Positions 1 to 6,344 of a DNA stretch of 7,735 nucleotides are shown piece by piece. This stretch comes from JAJPJX01 sp964568355 (lineage in GTDB: Bacteria > Acidobacteriota > Terriglobia > Bryobacterales > Bryobacteraceae). The notes under the pieces are model-generated. The model made no database searches. It saw nothing but the letters and a program-made list of their open reading frames with translations, and had not been told where the DNA came from. A program made the position numbers and the translations under genes. The stretch is taken from positions 1-7,735 of the forward strand of contig CAZMRK010000821.1 of assembly GCA_964568355.1 (NCBI GenBank), read 5' to 3'. Position 1 is the first letter of the stretch. Each line of letters starts with the position of its first letter.

Positions 1-546
1 GACCGCGATAGCGGTGTCCCTTCGCCCGTACTGGTTTGTGTTCGACGAGATACCTTTGATGACGCCGGGCATGAGTCCGGCCAGGTTCGCGAAGTTGCGG
101 CCATTGAGCGGCAGATCCGTGACCCGCTTCTGCTCCACGACGTTGCCGATCGTAGCGTCGTCGGTATTCAGGATGTCGCCCCGAGCGCTAACCTCGACCG
201 TCTCGCTCACCGCGCCGATGCTCAGTTGCATGTCGACGCGGGCTTTTTGGTTCAATTGCAGAATCAGCCCACTCCGGACCTCCGCCTTGAAGCCTTCTTT
301 TTCGGCGCGGACCGTATATTCACCAGGAGTAATATTTGTGAACACGTAGGTTCCGGGTTCCCCGGTCTTGGTCTGCCGCTGCTGGCCGGTGGCGACGTGG
401 GTGGCGGTTACGATGACACCGGGCACGATCGCTCCGGTCGTATCTTCAACGACGCCGAGAATTTGAGTGGACTCGCCTCCCTGCGCAAAGACGCTGCAAG
501 CAAACGCAAGGCAGAGGACAACAGCTTTCAAAGGAGCATGAACCAT
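1..546 (-). CDS. TonB-dependent receptor, Oar-like, N-terminal part (runs off left edge)
   Basis: The 182 visible residues are the start of an outer-membrane TonB-dependent receptor, a family that takes up large or scarce substrates using energy from the TonB complex. Residues 1-21 form a Sec signal peptide (hydrophobic VVLCLAFACSVFA, cleavage expected after VFA before QGG). Residues about 28-110 are a carboxypeptidase-regulatory-like beta-sandwich (ILGVVEDTTGAIVPGV, then the GTYVFTNITPGEYTVRAEKEGF type core). Residues about 113-162 lead into the plug (SETVEVSA, then LPLNGRNFANLAGLMPGV), a combination typical of the very large (about 1000 residue) Acidobacteriota receptors. The start ATG at 544-546 is preceded by AAGGA about ten bases upstream. 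A TATAAT box lies 25 bases upstream of the start. The barrel, and therefore substrate hints, lies outside the window. Family call is firm; substrate is unknown. Confidence 0.9.
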   Translation of the reverse strand, partial: MVHAPLKAVVLCLAFACSVFAQGGESTQILGVVEDTTGAIVPGVIVTATHVATGQQRQTKTGEPGTYVFTNITPGEYTVRAEKEGFKAEVRSGLILQLNQKARVDMQLSIGAVSETVEVSARGDILNTDDATIGNVVEQKRVTDLPLNGRNFANLAGLMPGVIKGISSNTNQYGRRDTAIAV

Positions 547-570
547 TCTTAATCTGTCCTTAGTGGGCGC

Positions 571-603
571 ATTATATCTCGGAGGGTAGGGATTTTCCGA
601 CAA
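571..603 (-). promoter_or_regulatory. Probable sigma70-type promoter of the TonB receptor gene
   Basis: A perfect TATAAT hexamer reads on the minus strand at 576-571, placing a start of transcription near 564 and a leader of roughly 18 bases that contains the AAGGA ribosome-binding site. The -35 is weak: CGGAAA at 599-594 has 17-base spacing, while the better TTGTCG at 603-598 is 21 bases away. The -10 is convincing and the -35 is not, so an activator may be needed. Confidence 0.5.
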
Positions 604-640
604 ATCTTTTGACGGATTTGAGGCGCAGTACTGCTACGCC
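601..640. repeat. Two adjacent small inverted repeats between DUF1552 stop and receptor promoter
   Basis: CAAATC (601-606) is repeated inverted as GATTTG (615-620), and directly beside it GGC-GCA-GTAC-TGC-TAC-GCC (622-640) forms an imperfect hairpin around the perfect 10-base palindrome GCAGTACTGC (625-634). They sit just upstream of the receptor -10 box and also downstream of the DUF1552 stop. Neither is followed by a T-run on either strand, so an intrinsic terminator is not supported; an operator or a Rho-type 3' end structure are both possible. Confidence 0.3.
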
Positions 641-695
641 ATCAACGTGCGCTGGGATTAAGCTGCGGACGCGTGTTTGATTGTGGCGAGACCGT

Positions 696-2000
696 TCACA
701 GGTCGAGATGGCCGGTGCTGTCGCCGAAGGACTCCATTTCGATGCCGGCCCTGTTCAAGAGCGTCACGAAGAGGTTTGCGGCGGGAGTTTTGTCGGGCAG
801 TTGCATGTGCCCTCCCCGGGCGCCCGCGACTAGCAGGGGGAGGTTTACGTTTGAGTGCGAATTGCCATCGCTGAGCGCTCCTCCATAGAGGATCGCCGAA
901 TGCTCCAGCAGGGTGCCGTCGCCATCGGAGGTGGCCTGAAGCTTCCCAACGAAATAGGCGAAGAGTTGGGCGTGGAAGCAGTTGATCTTCGTCACTTTCT
1001 CGATGAAATCCGGATGGCCTCGGTGGTGCGTCAGGGGATGGTGCGGATCCGGGACGTCGATCTCGGGGTAGGTCCGGACGCTGCCCTCGCGGCCCAGCAT
1101 CATGGTGCTCACCCTTGAAAGGTCGGTTTGGAAAGCGATGACCTGCAGATCGAACATCAACTTTACGTATTCGGCATATTCGAAAGGGATGCCCGAGGGC
1201 TTCTCGATCGGAGGAATGCGGCTGTCTTTTTCCGAGGCGGCGGTTCGTTCTTCGAGTTCGCGGACCGAGGTGAGGTACTCATCCATGCGCCGCCGGTCTG
1301 CGGGCCCGAGATCGCGTTCGAGACTGCGCGCAGTTGCGCGGGTGAGGTCCAGAATGCTGCGGCGGTAGAGGGCGCGGCGTGCGCGAGTTTGCGGATCGAG
1401 GCTCGGATCGACCGTGCCGAAAAGGCGTTCGAACAGAGAGCGCGGATTCGTTTCAACGGCCAGCGGCGAATCGGGATCTTTCCACGACAGGCTATTGGTA
1501 TACGCGCAACTGGACCCGGTGTCGCAGTTGCCAACCATACGGGAATCCTCGCAACCGATCTGCAGGGAGGGCACGCGGGTTTCCGAAGCCCACCTCTTCG
1601 CGGCTACCTGATCGAAGGTGGTGCCCGCATGAACATCGGCCCCGGCGGTTAATTTCGGAGGGCAGGCAGAAAGAAAACTGCCGGAGGCCTTGGCATGGCC
1701 GCCGCCTTGTGCTTTGCTGGCGGCATTGTTGCAAAGCCCCGAAATGACGGCGATCTGCTTCCGGTAAGGTTCGAGCGGCTTGAGGACACGCGTGTAGGAG
1801 AAATCCGGGCCGGCTTCGGCGGGCGTCCACTGATTCATGATGACGCCGTTCGGAACATAGACAACGCCGATGCGGCGTACCGGTTTGGCGGCACCGCCGA
1901 ACGCTGGGGTCATTGCCTCAAGGAGCGGTAGGGCGATCGCGGTTCCGGTTCCGCGCAACAAAGCACGGCGCGAGAGATGCTTTCCGGTGACAAAATTCAT
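696..2000 (-). CDS. DUF1552 domain protein with Tat signal, partner of the DUF1592 protein
   Basis: This 434-residue protein matches the DUF1552 family, whose biochemical role is unknown. It opens with a Tat leader (LSRRALLRG, arginines 11-12, then a hydrophobic stretch to about residue 35), so the protein is probably folded, perhaps with a metal, before export. The family body starts at about residue 41 (VRRIGVVYVPNGVIMNQWTP). Notable features are a histidine cluster at 320-329 (HHPLTHHRGH), a SDGNSHSNVNLP segment at 377-388 and cysteines at 90, 113, 150, 159, 165 and 341. The LLEHSAILYGG and SDGNSHSN segments resemble those of DUF1501/alkaline-phosphatase-like proteins, an inference from reading only. 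The ATG overlaps the upstream gene's TGA (ATGA, 1997-2000) and has GGAGG nine bases upstream (2010-2014) inside that gene, indicating translational coupling. Length is usual for the family. Confidence 0.92.
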   Translation of the reverse strand: MNFVTGKHLSRRALLRGTGTAIALPLLEAMTPAFGGAAKPVRRIGVVYVPNGVIMNQWTPAEAGPDFSYTRVLKPLEPYRKQIAVISGLCNNAASKAQGGGHAKASGSFLSACPPKLTAGADVHAGTTFDQVAAKRWASETRVPSLQIGCEDSRMVGNCDTGSSCAYTNSLSWKDPDSPLAVETNPRSLFERLFGTVDPSLDPQTRARRALYRRSILDLTRATARSLERDLGPADRRRMDEYLTSVRELEERTAASEKDSRIPPIEKPSGIPFEYAEYVKLMFDLQVIAFQTDLSRVSTMMLGREGSVRTYPEIDVPDPHHPLTHHRGHPDFIEKVTKINCFHAQLFAYFVGKLQATSDGDGTLLEHSAILYGGALSDGNSHSNVNLPLLVAGARGGHMQLPDKTPAANLFVTLLNRAGIEMESFGDSTGHLDL

Positions 2001-4444
2001 CTGGATGAACCTCCGGCGCTTGCGGAAAGTTGCTGCGTTTCGCGCGCGCGCTTCATTTGAAAAGGTAAACTCTTTACGACCTCGAGGATGAGCTGGGAGA
2101 AGCGGTAATCATGCGCCGCCACACCGGCCTCGATGGACTTCAGCGCCGGGCGGTCGAAGCGTTCGAGACCGCGGCCTAAGGCGTAGGTGACAATTTTCTC
2201 GCTGAGTCCCGCGACAAACGCATCACGCCGTTCCAGCAGGAGCGTCTTCAGTTCCTTGGGACCCCGGAACGTCTGACCGCCGGGGAGCGTGCCCGACGCA
2301 TCTACGGGAAATTTCCCATCGGCGTCCCGCCAGGCGCCGATGGCATTCAGGTTTTCCAGTCCGAAGCCAAGAGGATCCATCTTGGAATGGCAGGAGGCGC
2401 AGGCGGGGTTGGCGCGATGCGCTTCCATCTGCTGCCGCAGGGATGCCGACTGTCCCACCTTGGAATCATCCAGCGCCGGTACGGAGGGAGGAGGCGGAGC
2501 CGGGGGTGCGTTGAGAAGATTTTCGAGAATCCATTTGCCGCGCAGCACCGGCGAGGTACGGGTGGAATAGGAAGAAAGGGTCAGGATACTGCCCTGAGCG
2601 AGAATGCCGCCGCCGCGTGGCGTGTCGCTCATATCGACGCGACGGAACGCAGCACCCGAAATACCGGACACACCGTAAAAGCGCGCTAGGCGTTCGTTGA
2701 GAAAGCTGTAGTTCGCATCCAGAATGTCGAGGACACTGCCATCATTCCGAACGATATTTTCGAGAAACAGAGCAGTTTCGCGGCGCATGGCATGGCGCAG
2801 GCTCTCGTCGAATTCGGGAAAGCGCTGGCCGTCGGGGCGAACCACATCAATGTTGCGGAACTGAAGCCACTGGCCGGCGAAGTTCTCTACGAGGGCATCC
2901 GACTTCTTATCGCGCAACATCCGGCGCACCTGCGCCGCCAGGACGGCGGGTTGCCGGAGACGATGTTCCGAAGCCAGGCGAAACAGTTCCTCATCCGGCA
3001 TGCTGCTCCAGAGGAAGTAGGAGAGGCGCGAGGCCATTTCAAAATCGCTCACCGGGATCTGGGCTTGCCCCGCCGTAAGCGGACGATCCTGCTCGATTCG
3101 ATAGATAAATGCCGGAGAAACCATGACGCCTTCGAGCGCCGCGGTGATGCCTTCTTCAAACGAATCGCCCTGTTTGCGGACCAGCGCGTAGAGTTTGAAA
3201 TACGGATCGGCTTCATTCAGCCGCAGGGGACGTCGAAATGCGCGCTGCGCATAGGCGGCGATGATGGTGCGGGCGCAGGAATCCGTGCGCGCGGAGCAAA
3301 CAAAAATGCGGCGAAGGCTTTCCTGGGAAGGCCCCGCAGCCTGATCAAATGGGCCGCCGATATCGATCGATTCGAACCGATGGTCGATGCGCGTCTCGAT
3401 CGCGTCCGTTTTGATAGTAGTGCCGAGTCTGCGGAGCGTTTCGATATCTTTCTCCGTCAGCTTGCCGCGCGCGCTGATGAGAGGAACGGGAGGCCGCGTG
3501 GATGGTTCGGGACCGCCATAGCTGGGCGGAAGCCCATGGTATTCCTTCAGGTAGGAAGCCGAAACGAGGTGTTCTCCAGCCGGGACGCGAGCGCGGAATT
3601 GACGGACCTGGCCTTCCAGATCGGTGGCGTCGACTTCGAGCTCCTGTATCATCTTGCCGTCGATCCAGACGGCCGCGTGGACCGGCATCGACTGATTCGG
3701 GCGATGCCCATTAAAGACCAGGCGGAAGCTGTAAGTGGCATCGACGGGGAATCGATGAAGCACGTGCGAGGCATGCAGGGAGCTGAGGCCGGTGAGGTCG
3801 TAATGGGCGGCGTCCGGGATCACCTCCTTCGTTCCGCGCGCGTGATTCAGGCGCACGGGAAAGGGATAATGCGTGGCGGACGGCTTTAGTTTTTCCGGGC
3901 CAAAGATGGCAGTGCGAACGGCGCGGTCCGCCGCGTCGGCGTACTTTTCCAGGAGCACCGAGTTTACGCTGAGCGCATCGGCAATGTCATCAAAACCGAA
4001 GGCGGCCTGATCCTGCGGAAAGTCGTCAGCCGGGCGAATATCGATGCCGAGAAGGTCGCGAACTGTGTTGTTGTATTCCGCACGGTTGAGACGCCGGGCC
4101 ACCACGTGCCCGGGGTCGGGCTGAATCGCCGCATCCTGCCGGGCGAATTCGGCCTGGAGCCAGGTCGTAACCGCCGCGGCCTCGCCGGCGGGAGGTTTGG
4201 GAGCGCCGGGAGGAGGCATCTCTCCGGTTTTGAGCTTGGCCAAAACCCGTTCCCAAACGGCACGGTTCGAGACAAACGTCTGGGCGTCGGAGAAGGAGGA
4301 AAGATTGATTCCCCCGGAAGTCACCGTAGCATTGTGGCAGGCGCCGCAGTTCGCGCGGACGAAAGGCAGCACGGTATCTGGAGCGGCCATGGCGGTAGCG
4401 GCAAGTGCCAGCATCCCAGCGACAGTGCCCCAGAGGCGGAACAT
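1997..4444 (-). CDS. PSCyt/DUF1592-family multidomain protein with two CxxCH haem motifs
   Basis: This 815-residue protein carries the planctomycete-cytochrome-type domain string. Order: Sec signal peptide (1-20, cut near AMA-AP); cytochrome c-like domain with CGACH at 33-37 and a possible axial Met76 in GEMPPP; DUF1587 (about 117-180, RRLNRAEYNNTVRDLLG); a beta-rich segment (about 225-305) that looks like a carbohydrate-binding-type jelly roll; DUF1595 (about 385-450, AYAQRAFRRPL); DUF1592 (about 465-590, ASRLSYFLWSSMPDEEL); DUF1588 (about 605-705) with a second motif CASCH at 682-686; and DUF1585 at the C-terminus (about 735-800). It is probably periplasmic and binds c-type haem; the reaction is unknown. 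The frame is open to an ATG at 4510, but the signal peptide begins at ATG 4444, so the upstream 22 residues are rejected. It is the first gene of a unit with the DUF1552 gene, which starts in an ATGA overlap. Confidence 0.92.
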   Translation of the reverse strand: MFRLWGTVAGMLALAATAMAAPDTVLPFVRANCGACHNATVTSGGINLSSFSDAQTFVSNRAVWERVLAKLKTGEMPPPGAPKPPAGEAAAVTTWLQAEFARQDAAIQPDPGHVVARRLNRAEYNNTVRDLLGIDIRPADDFPQDQAAFGFDDIADALSVNSVLLEKYADAADRAVRTAIFGPEKLKPSATHYPFPVRLNHARGTKEVIPDAAHYDLTGLSSLHASHVLHRFPVDATYSFRLVFNGHRPNQSMPVHAAVWIDGKMIQELEVDATDLEGQVRQFRARVPAGEHLVSASYLKEYHGLPPSYGGPEPSTRPPVPLISARGKLTEKDIETLRRLGTTIKTDAIETRIDHRFESIDIGGPFDQAAGPSQESLRRIFVCSARTDSCARTIIAAYAQRAFRRPLRLNEADPYFKLYALVRKQGDSFEEGITAALEGVMVSPAFIYRIEQDRPLTAGQAQIPVSDFEMASRLSYFLWSSMPDEELFRLASEHRLRQPAVLAAQVRRMLRDKKSDALVENFAGQWLQFRNIDVVRPDGQRFPEFDESLRHAMRRETALFLENIVRNDGSVLDILDANYSFLNERLARFYGVSGISGAAFRRVDMSDTPRGGGILAQGSILTLSSYSTRTSPVLRGKWILENLLNAPPAPPPPSVPALDDSKVGQSASLRQQMEAHRANPACASCHSKMDPLGFGLENLNAIGAWRDADGKFPVDASGTLPGGQTFRGPKELKTLLLERRDAFVAGLSEKIVTYALGRGLERFDRPALKSIEAGVAAHDYRFSQLILEVVKSLPFQMKRARETQQLSASAGGSSR

Positions 4445-4481
4445 TGTGCCTATTGTAATCCGCCATTGACGGGAATGGGTA
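4445..4481 (-). promoter_or_regulatory. Possible promoter giving a near-leaderless DUF1592-family mRNA
   Basis: TACAAT, a good -10 hexamer, reads on the minus strand at 4457-4452 and ends seven bases before the chosen ATG (4444). If used, transcription would start at or next to the ATG. Only AGG (4451-4449) could serve as a ribosome-binding site. The -35 region is poor (ACCCAT or TACCCA at 17-18 bases). Confidence 0.4.
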
Positions 4482-4495
4482 CGCGATACTATGCT
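4466..4495 (+). promoter_or_regulatory. Probable rightward promoter for the esterase-SUMF1-GH32 genes
   Basis: TTGACG (4466-4471) is a near-consensus -35. It is followed by TACTAT (4487-4492) at 15 bases, or by TATGCT (4490-4495) at the better 18-base spacing. Transcription would start around 4500, leaving a leader of about 65 bases. The element overlaps the -35 region of the leftward promoter, so the two units may compete for RNA polymerase or share a regulator. Confidence 0.5.
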
Positions 4496-4548
4496 GGCAG
4501 CCGGCCCCAACCCGGAGATGCGGCGAATACTGGAACCGGGTTCGTGGG

Positions 4549-4554
4549 AAGGAG
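4549..4554 (+). promoter_or_regulatory. Ribosome-binding site of the alpha/beta-hydrolase gene
   Basis: AAGGAG is a strong Shine-Dalgarno match, but it lies 13 bases from the ATG at 4568, longer than usual. An ATT at 4562 in the same frame has the ideal distance, yet ATG remains the more likely start because the signal peptide begins cleanly there. Confidence 0.5.
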
Positions 4555-4567
4555 AATATCGATTACG

Positions 4568-5395
4568 ATGCGTGCAGATTTGCGATTCGCCGCTATGCTC
4601 CTGGGGGCATCCCTGGCACTTCAGGCAGCCGGTCCAAAGGCGCCTGAATCCCTGGGCCCCTACAACATCCCTTTATGGGAGAAAGGCCAGGTCCCGCTGG
4701 CAAAAGGAGATGGCCCTCTGGATGCGCCGTTCCTCACGGTATTCCAGCCGCCGGAGGGAAAGCGCAATGGAAGCTCCGTAGTCATCGCCCCGGGCGGATC
4801 CAACATTATGTTGATGTACGGGTTGGAGGGCGTGGACATTGCCGAGCGGTTTAACGATTGGGGCGCAACGGCATTTGTCCTGACGTACCGGCTTTCGCCA
4901 AGATACGGCGAGGACGCGCGTGCGCTCGATGGAAACCGGGCGCTGCAACTGGTACGATGCCGCGCGAAGGAATGGGGGCTGGATCCGGCGAAGATCGGTT
5001 TTGCGGGATTTTCCGCGGGGTCATCGATGGCCAGGCTGGTGGTGGACCATGCAAAGAGCGCCGATGCGAACGCAAGCGATCCGTTGGACCGGGTCCACTC
5101 GAAGCCGGATTGGTTATTGATGGTGTACGGTCCGGGGCGCGCCACGCCGGACGAGAACCTCAAGGAATTCCCGCCTACCTTCCTGCTCGCCGCAGCATGG
5201 GACCGCGGCGCGGCGAACGGATCCGCGCAACTGTTCCTGGATATGAATCGGGCCGGCACGGTGGTCGAGTTGCATCTCTATCAGAAAGGCCGTCATGGAT
5301 TCGGCGCGGCGAACGGCAGTCCGGAGTTCTCCCTGTGGATGGACACGCTGCGCCATTTTCTCGTTCAGGGCGGATTTCTCCCAAAAGCTGACTGA
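4568..5395 (+). CDS. Secreted alpha/beta-hydrolase, carbohydrate-esterase-like
   Basis: The 275-residue product is an alpha/beta-hydrolase of the BD-FAE/acetyl-xylan-esterase-like kind, expected to cleave ester bonds such as acetyl or acyl groups on glycans. Residues 1-21 form a Sec signal peptide (MRADLRFAAMLLGASLALQA). The nucleophile elbow is GFSAG at 147-151 (Ser149), Asp212 in AAAWDRG fits the acid position and His243 in GRHGFG completes the triad. The oxyanion loop is PGGS (75-78) where many relatives have HGGG, and Trp211 replaces the first aspartate of the usual DD pair. The frame stays open to 4106, but that stretch is antisense to the DUF1592 gene and hides the signal peptide, so ATG 4568 was chosen. 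The next gene starts one base after the TGA, so the two are probably co-translated. Substrate is inferred only from the neighbouring GH32 gene. Confidence 0.88.
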   Translation: MRADLRFAAMLLGASLALQAAGPKAPESLGPYNIPLWEKGQVPLAKGDGPLDAPFLTVFQPPEGKRNGSSVVIAPGGSNIMLMYGLEGVDIAERFNDWGATAFVLTYRLSPRYGEDARALDGNRALQLVRCRAKEWGLDPAKIGFAGFSAGSSMARLVVDHAKSADANASDPLDRVHSKPDWLLMVYGPGRATPDENLKEFPPTFLLAAAWDRGAANGSAQLFLDMNRAGTVVELHLYQKGRHGFGAANGSPEFSLWMDTLRHFLVQGGFLPKAD

Positions 5396-5396
5396 C

Positions 5397-6284
5397 ATGA
5401 CGAAATCGCGAACGATCACGACGGCACTGGCAGCCCTGTGGATTTTCACCCAGACCCTGCATCCGGCACCCGTGTCGAAGACCGTTGACGATGGGTACGG
5501 CGAACTGGTCTATGTTCCAGCCGGATCCTTCACAATGGGGGACACCGCCGGTGATGGCCAATCTCGGGAGCGGCCCGCGCACAAGGTGGAACTGGACGCG
5601 TTCTACATCGGCAAGTACGAGGTAACCAACGCTCAGTTCCGGAAATTTCGGGATGACCCCGCGTACGACGATCCGAAACTCTGGCCCGGCGGCAGGCCGA
5701 TGCCGAAGGATCAGATTCCGTACTGGACGCAGGCCAACAATCACGGAGGCGGCACACCGGGCAGCGACCACTATCCGGTGATCGGTGTGAATTGGGACGG
5801 CGCAACGGCCTACTGCAACTGGCTCAGCGCAAAGACCGGCAAGAAGTACCGGCTGCCGACCGAGGCGGAATGGGAGAAGGCGGCGAGAGGCACCGATCAG
5901 CGCCGGTTTCCGTGGGGCAACCGGATTGATCACACCTACGCCAACTACGTTGGGTCGCAGCAGTACGACACCGTGCGGGAGGTAGGCTTCTACGATGGAA
6001 GCCGGCACGGAGAGGTGCAGACGCAATCGAACGCGTCGCCATACGGCGCGTTTGACATGGCGGGGAATCTCATGGAGTGGTGCCAGGACTGGTACAGCCG
6101 CGATTACTATCGGACGTCGCCCGCCAGAAATCCGAAAGGGCCTTCGGGCGGCGCCTATCGCGTCGTGAGAGGCGGCTCGTTTTTCTTCGAACCGGCGGAA
6201 CTACGCGTCTCGGCTCGCTCCGCGGCGTGGCCATCGCTTCAGTCGTTTCGTATGCTCGGATTCCGTGTCGCTCGCGAGCCCTAG
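5397..6284 (+). CDS. Exported SUMF1/FGE-fold protein lacking the catalytic cysteines
   Basis: This 295-residue protein has the formylglycine-generating-enzyme (FGE-sulfatase, SUMF1) fold: VYVPAGSFTMGD at 39-50, FYIGKYEVTNAQF at 69-81, YRLPTEAEWEKAARG at 151-165, FPWGN at 171-175, MAGNLMEWCQDWY at 221-233 and the closing RVVRGGSFF at 255-263 with GFRVA at 288-292. A signal peptide is likely at about residues 1-24. The C-terminal part, where true FGE carries its two active-site cysteines after RGGS, reads ELRVSARSA and has none; the only cysteines are 140 and 229. Oxidation of sulfatase cysteine is therefore unlikely, and no sulfatase is seen nearby. A binding or structural role is more plausible. 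The ATG follows the esterase TGA by one base and has no good ribosome-binding site of its own, so it probably depends on coupling. An upstream in-frame ATG at 5295 lies inside the esterase gene and was rejected. Confidence 0.9.
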   Translation: MTKSRTITTALAALWIFTQTLHPAPVSKTVDDGYGELVYVPAGSFTMGDTAGDGQSRERPAHKVELDAFYIGKYEVTNAQFRKFRDDPAYDDPKLWPGGRPMPKDQIPYWTQANNHGGGTPGSDHYPVIGVNWDGATAYCNWLSAKTGKKYRLPTEAEWEKAARGTDQRRFPWGNRIDHTYANYVGSQQYDTVREVGFYDGSRHGEVQTQSNASPYGAFDMAGNLMEWCQDWYSRDYYRTSPARNPKGPSGGAYRVVRGGSFFFEPAELRVSARSAAWPSLQSFRMLGFRVAREP

Positions 6285-6306
6285 CCCGGTTTGTCCCCGG
6301 TTTGCC
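6285..6306 (+). repeat. 11-base tandem repeat upstream of the GH32 gene
   Basis: CCCGGTTTGTC (6285-6295) is followed directly by CCCGGTTTGCC (6296-6306), identical at ten of eleven positions, starting right after the stop of the SUMF1-fold gene. TTGTCC (6291-6296) with TGATAC (6314-6319) downstream at 17 bases gives a weak promoter reading, so the repeat could be part of a control site; chance duplication is also possible. Confidence 0.35.
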
Positions 6307-6333
6307 CTGGAAATGATACCTTCAATACACATC

Positions 6334-6339
6334 AGGAAA
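6334..6339 (+). promoter_or_regulatory. Ribosome-binding site deciding the GH32 start
   Basis: AGGAAA lies five bases (AGGA seven bases) before ATG 6345. A second in-frame ATG at 6411 has no such site and would remove the twin-arginine leader, so 6345 is preferred. Confidence 0.6.
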
Positions 6340-6344
6340 CGACT

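Noticed and set aside
14..552. Short plus-strand open frames over the receptor gene
   Set aside because: The minus strand encodes a signal peptide, regulatory-like domain and plug motif in one frame, which explains the region fully.
601..640. Intrinsic terminator for the DUF1592-DUF1552 unit
   Set aside because: The hairpins are short and neither is followed by a T-run on the minus strand.
2792..3889. Open frame of 365 codons on the plus strand, antisense to the DUF1592-family gene
   Set aside because: It lies wholly opposite a gene with clear domain motifs, has no recognisable family and no promoter or ribosome-binding site; it reads as a by-product of GC-rich codon use.
4445..4510. 22-residue N-terminal extension of the DUF1592-family protein
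   Set aside because: A clean signal peptide begins at the ATG at 4444, and the extension overlaps the divergent promoter region.
4106..4567. Upstream extension of the alpha/beta-hydrolase frame to an earlier ATG
   Set aside because: The extension is antisense to the DUF1592-family gene, has no protein character and would bury the signal peptide that begins at 4568.
5175..6026. Open frame of 283 codons on the minus strand across the esterase and SUMF1-fold genes
   Set aside because: Crosses two well-supported genes, no family resemblance, no start signals.
5397..6284. Active formylglycine-generating enzyme (sulfatase activator)
   Set aside because: The two active-site cysteines after RGGS are absent and no sulfatase is present in the window.
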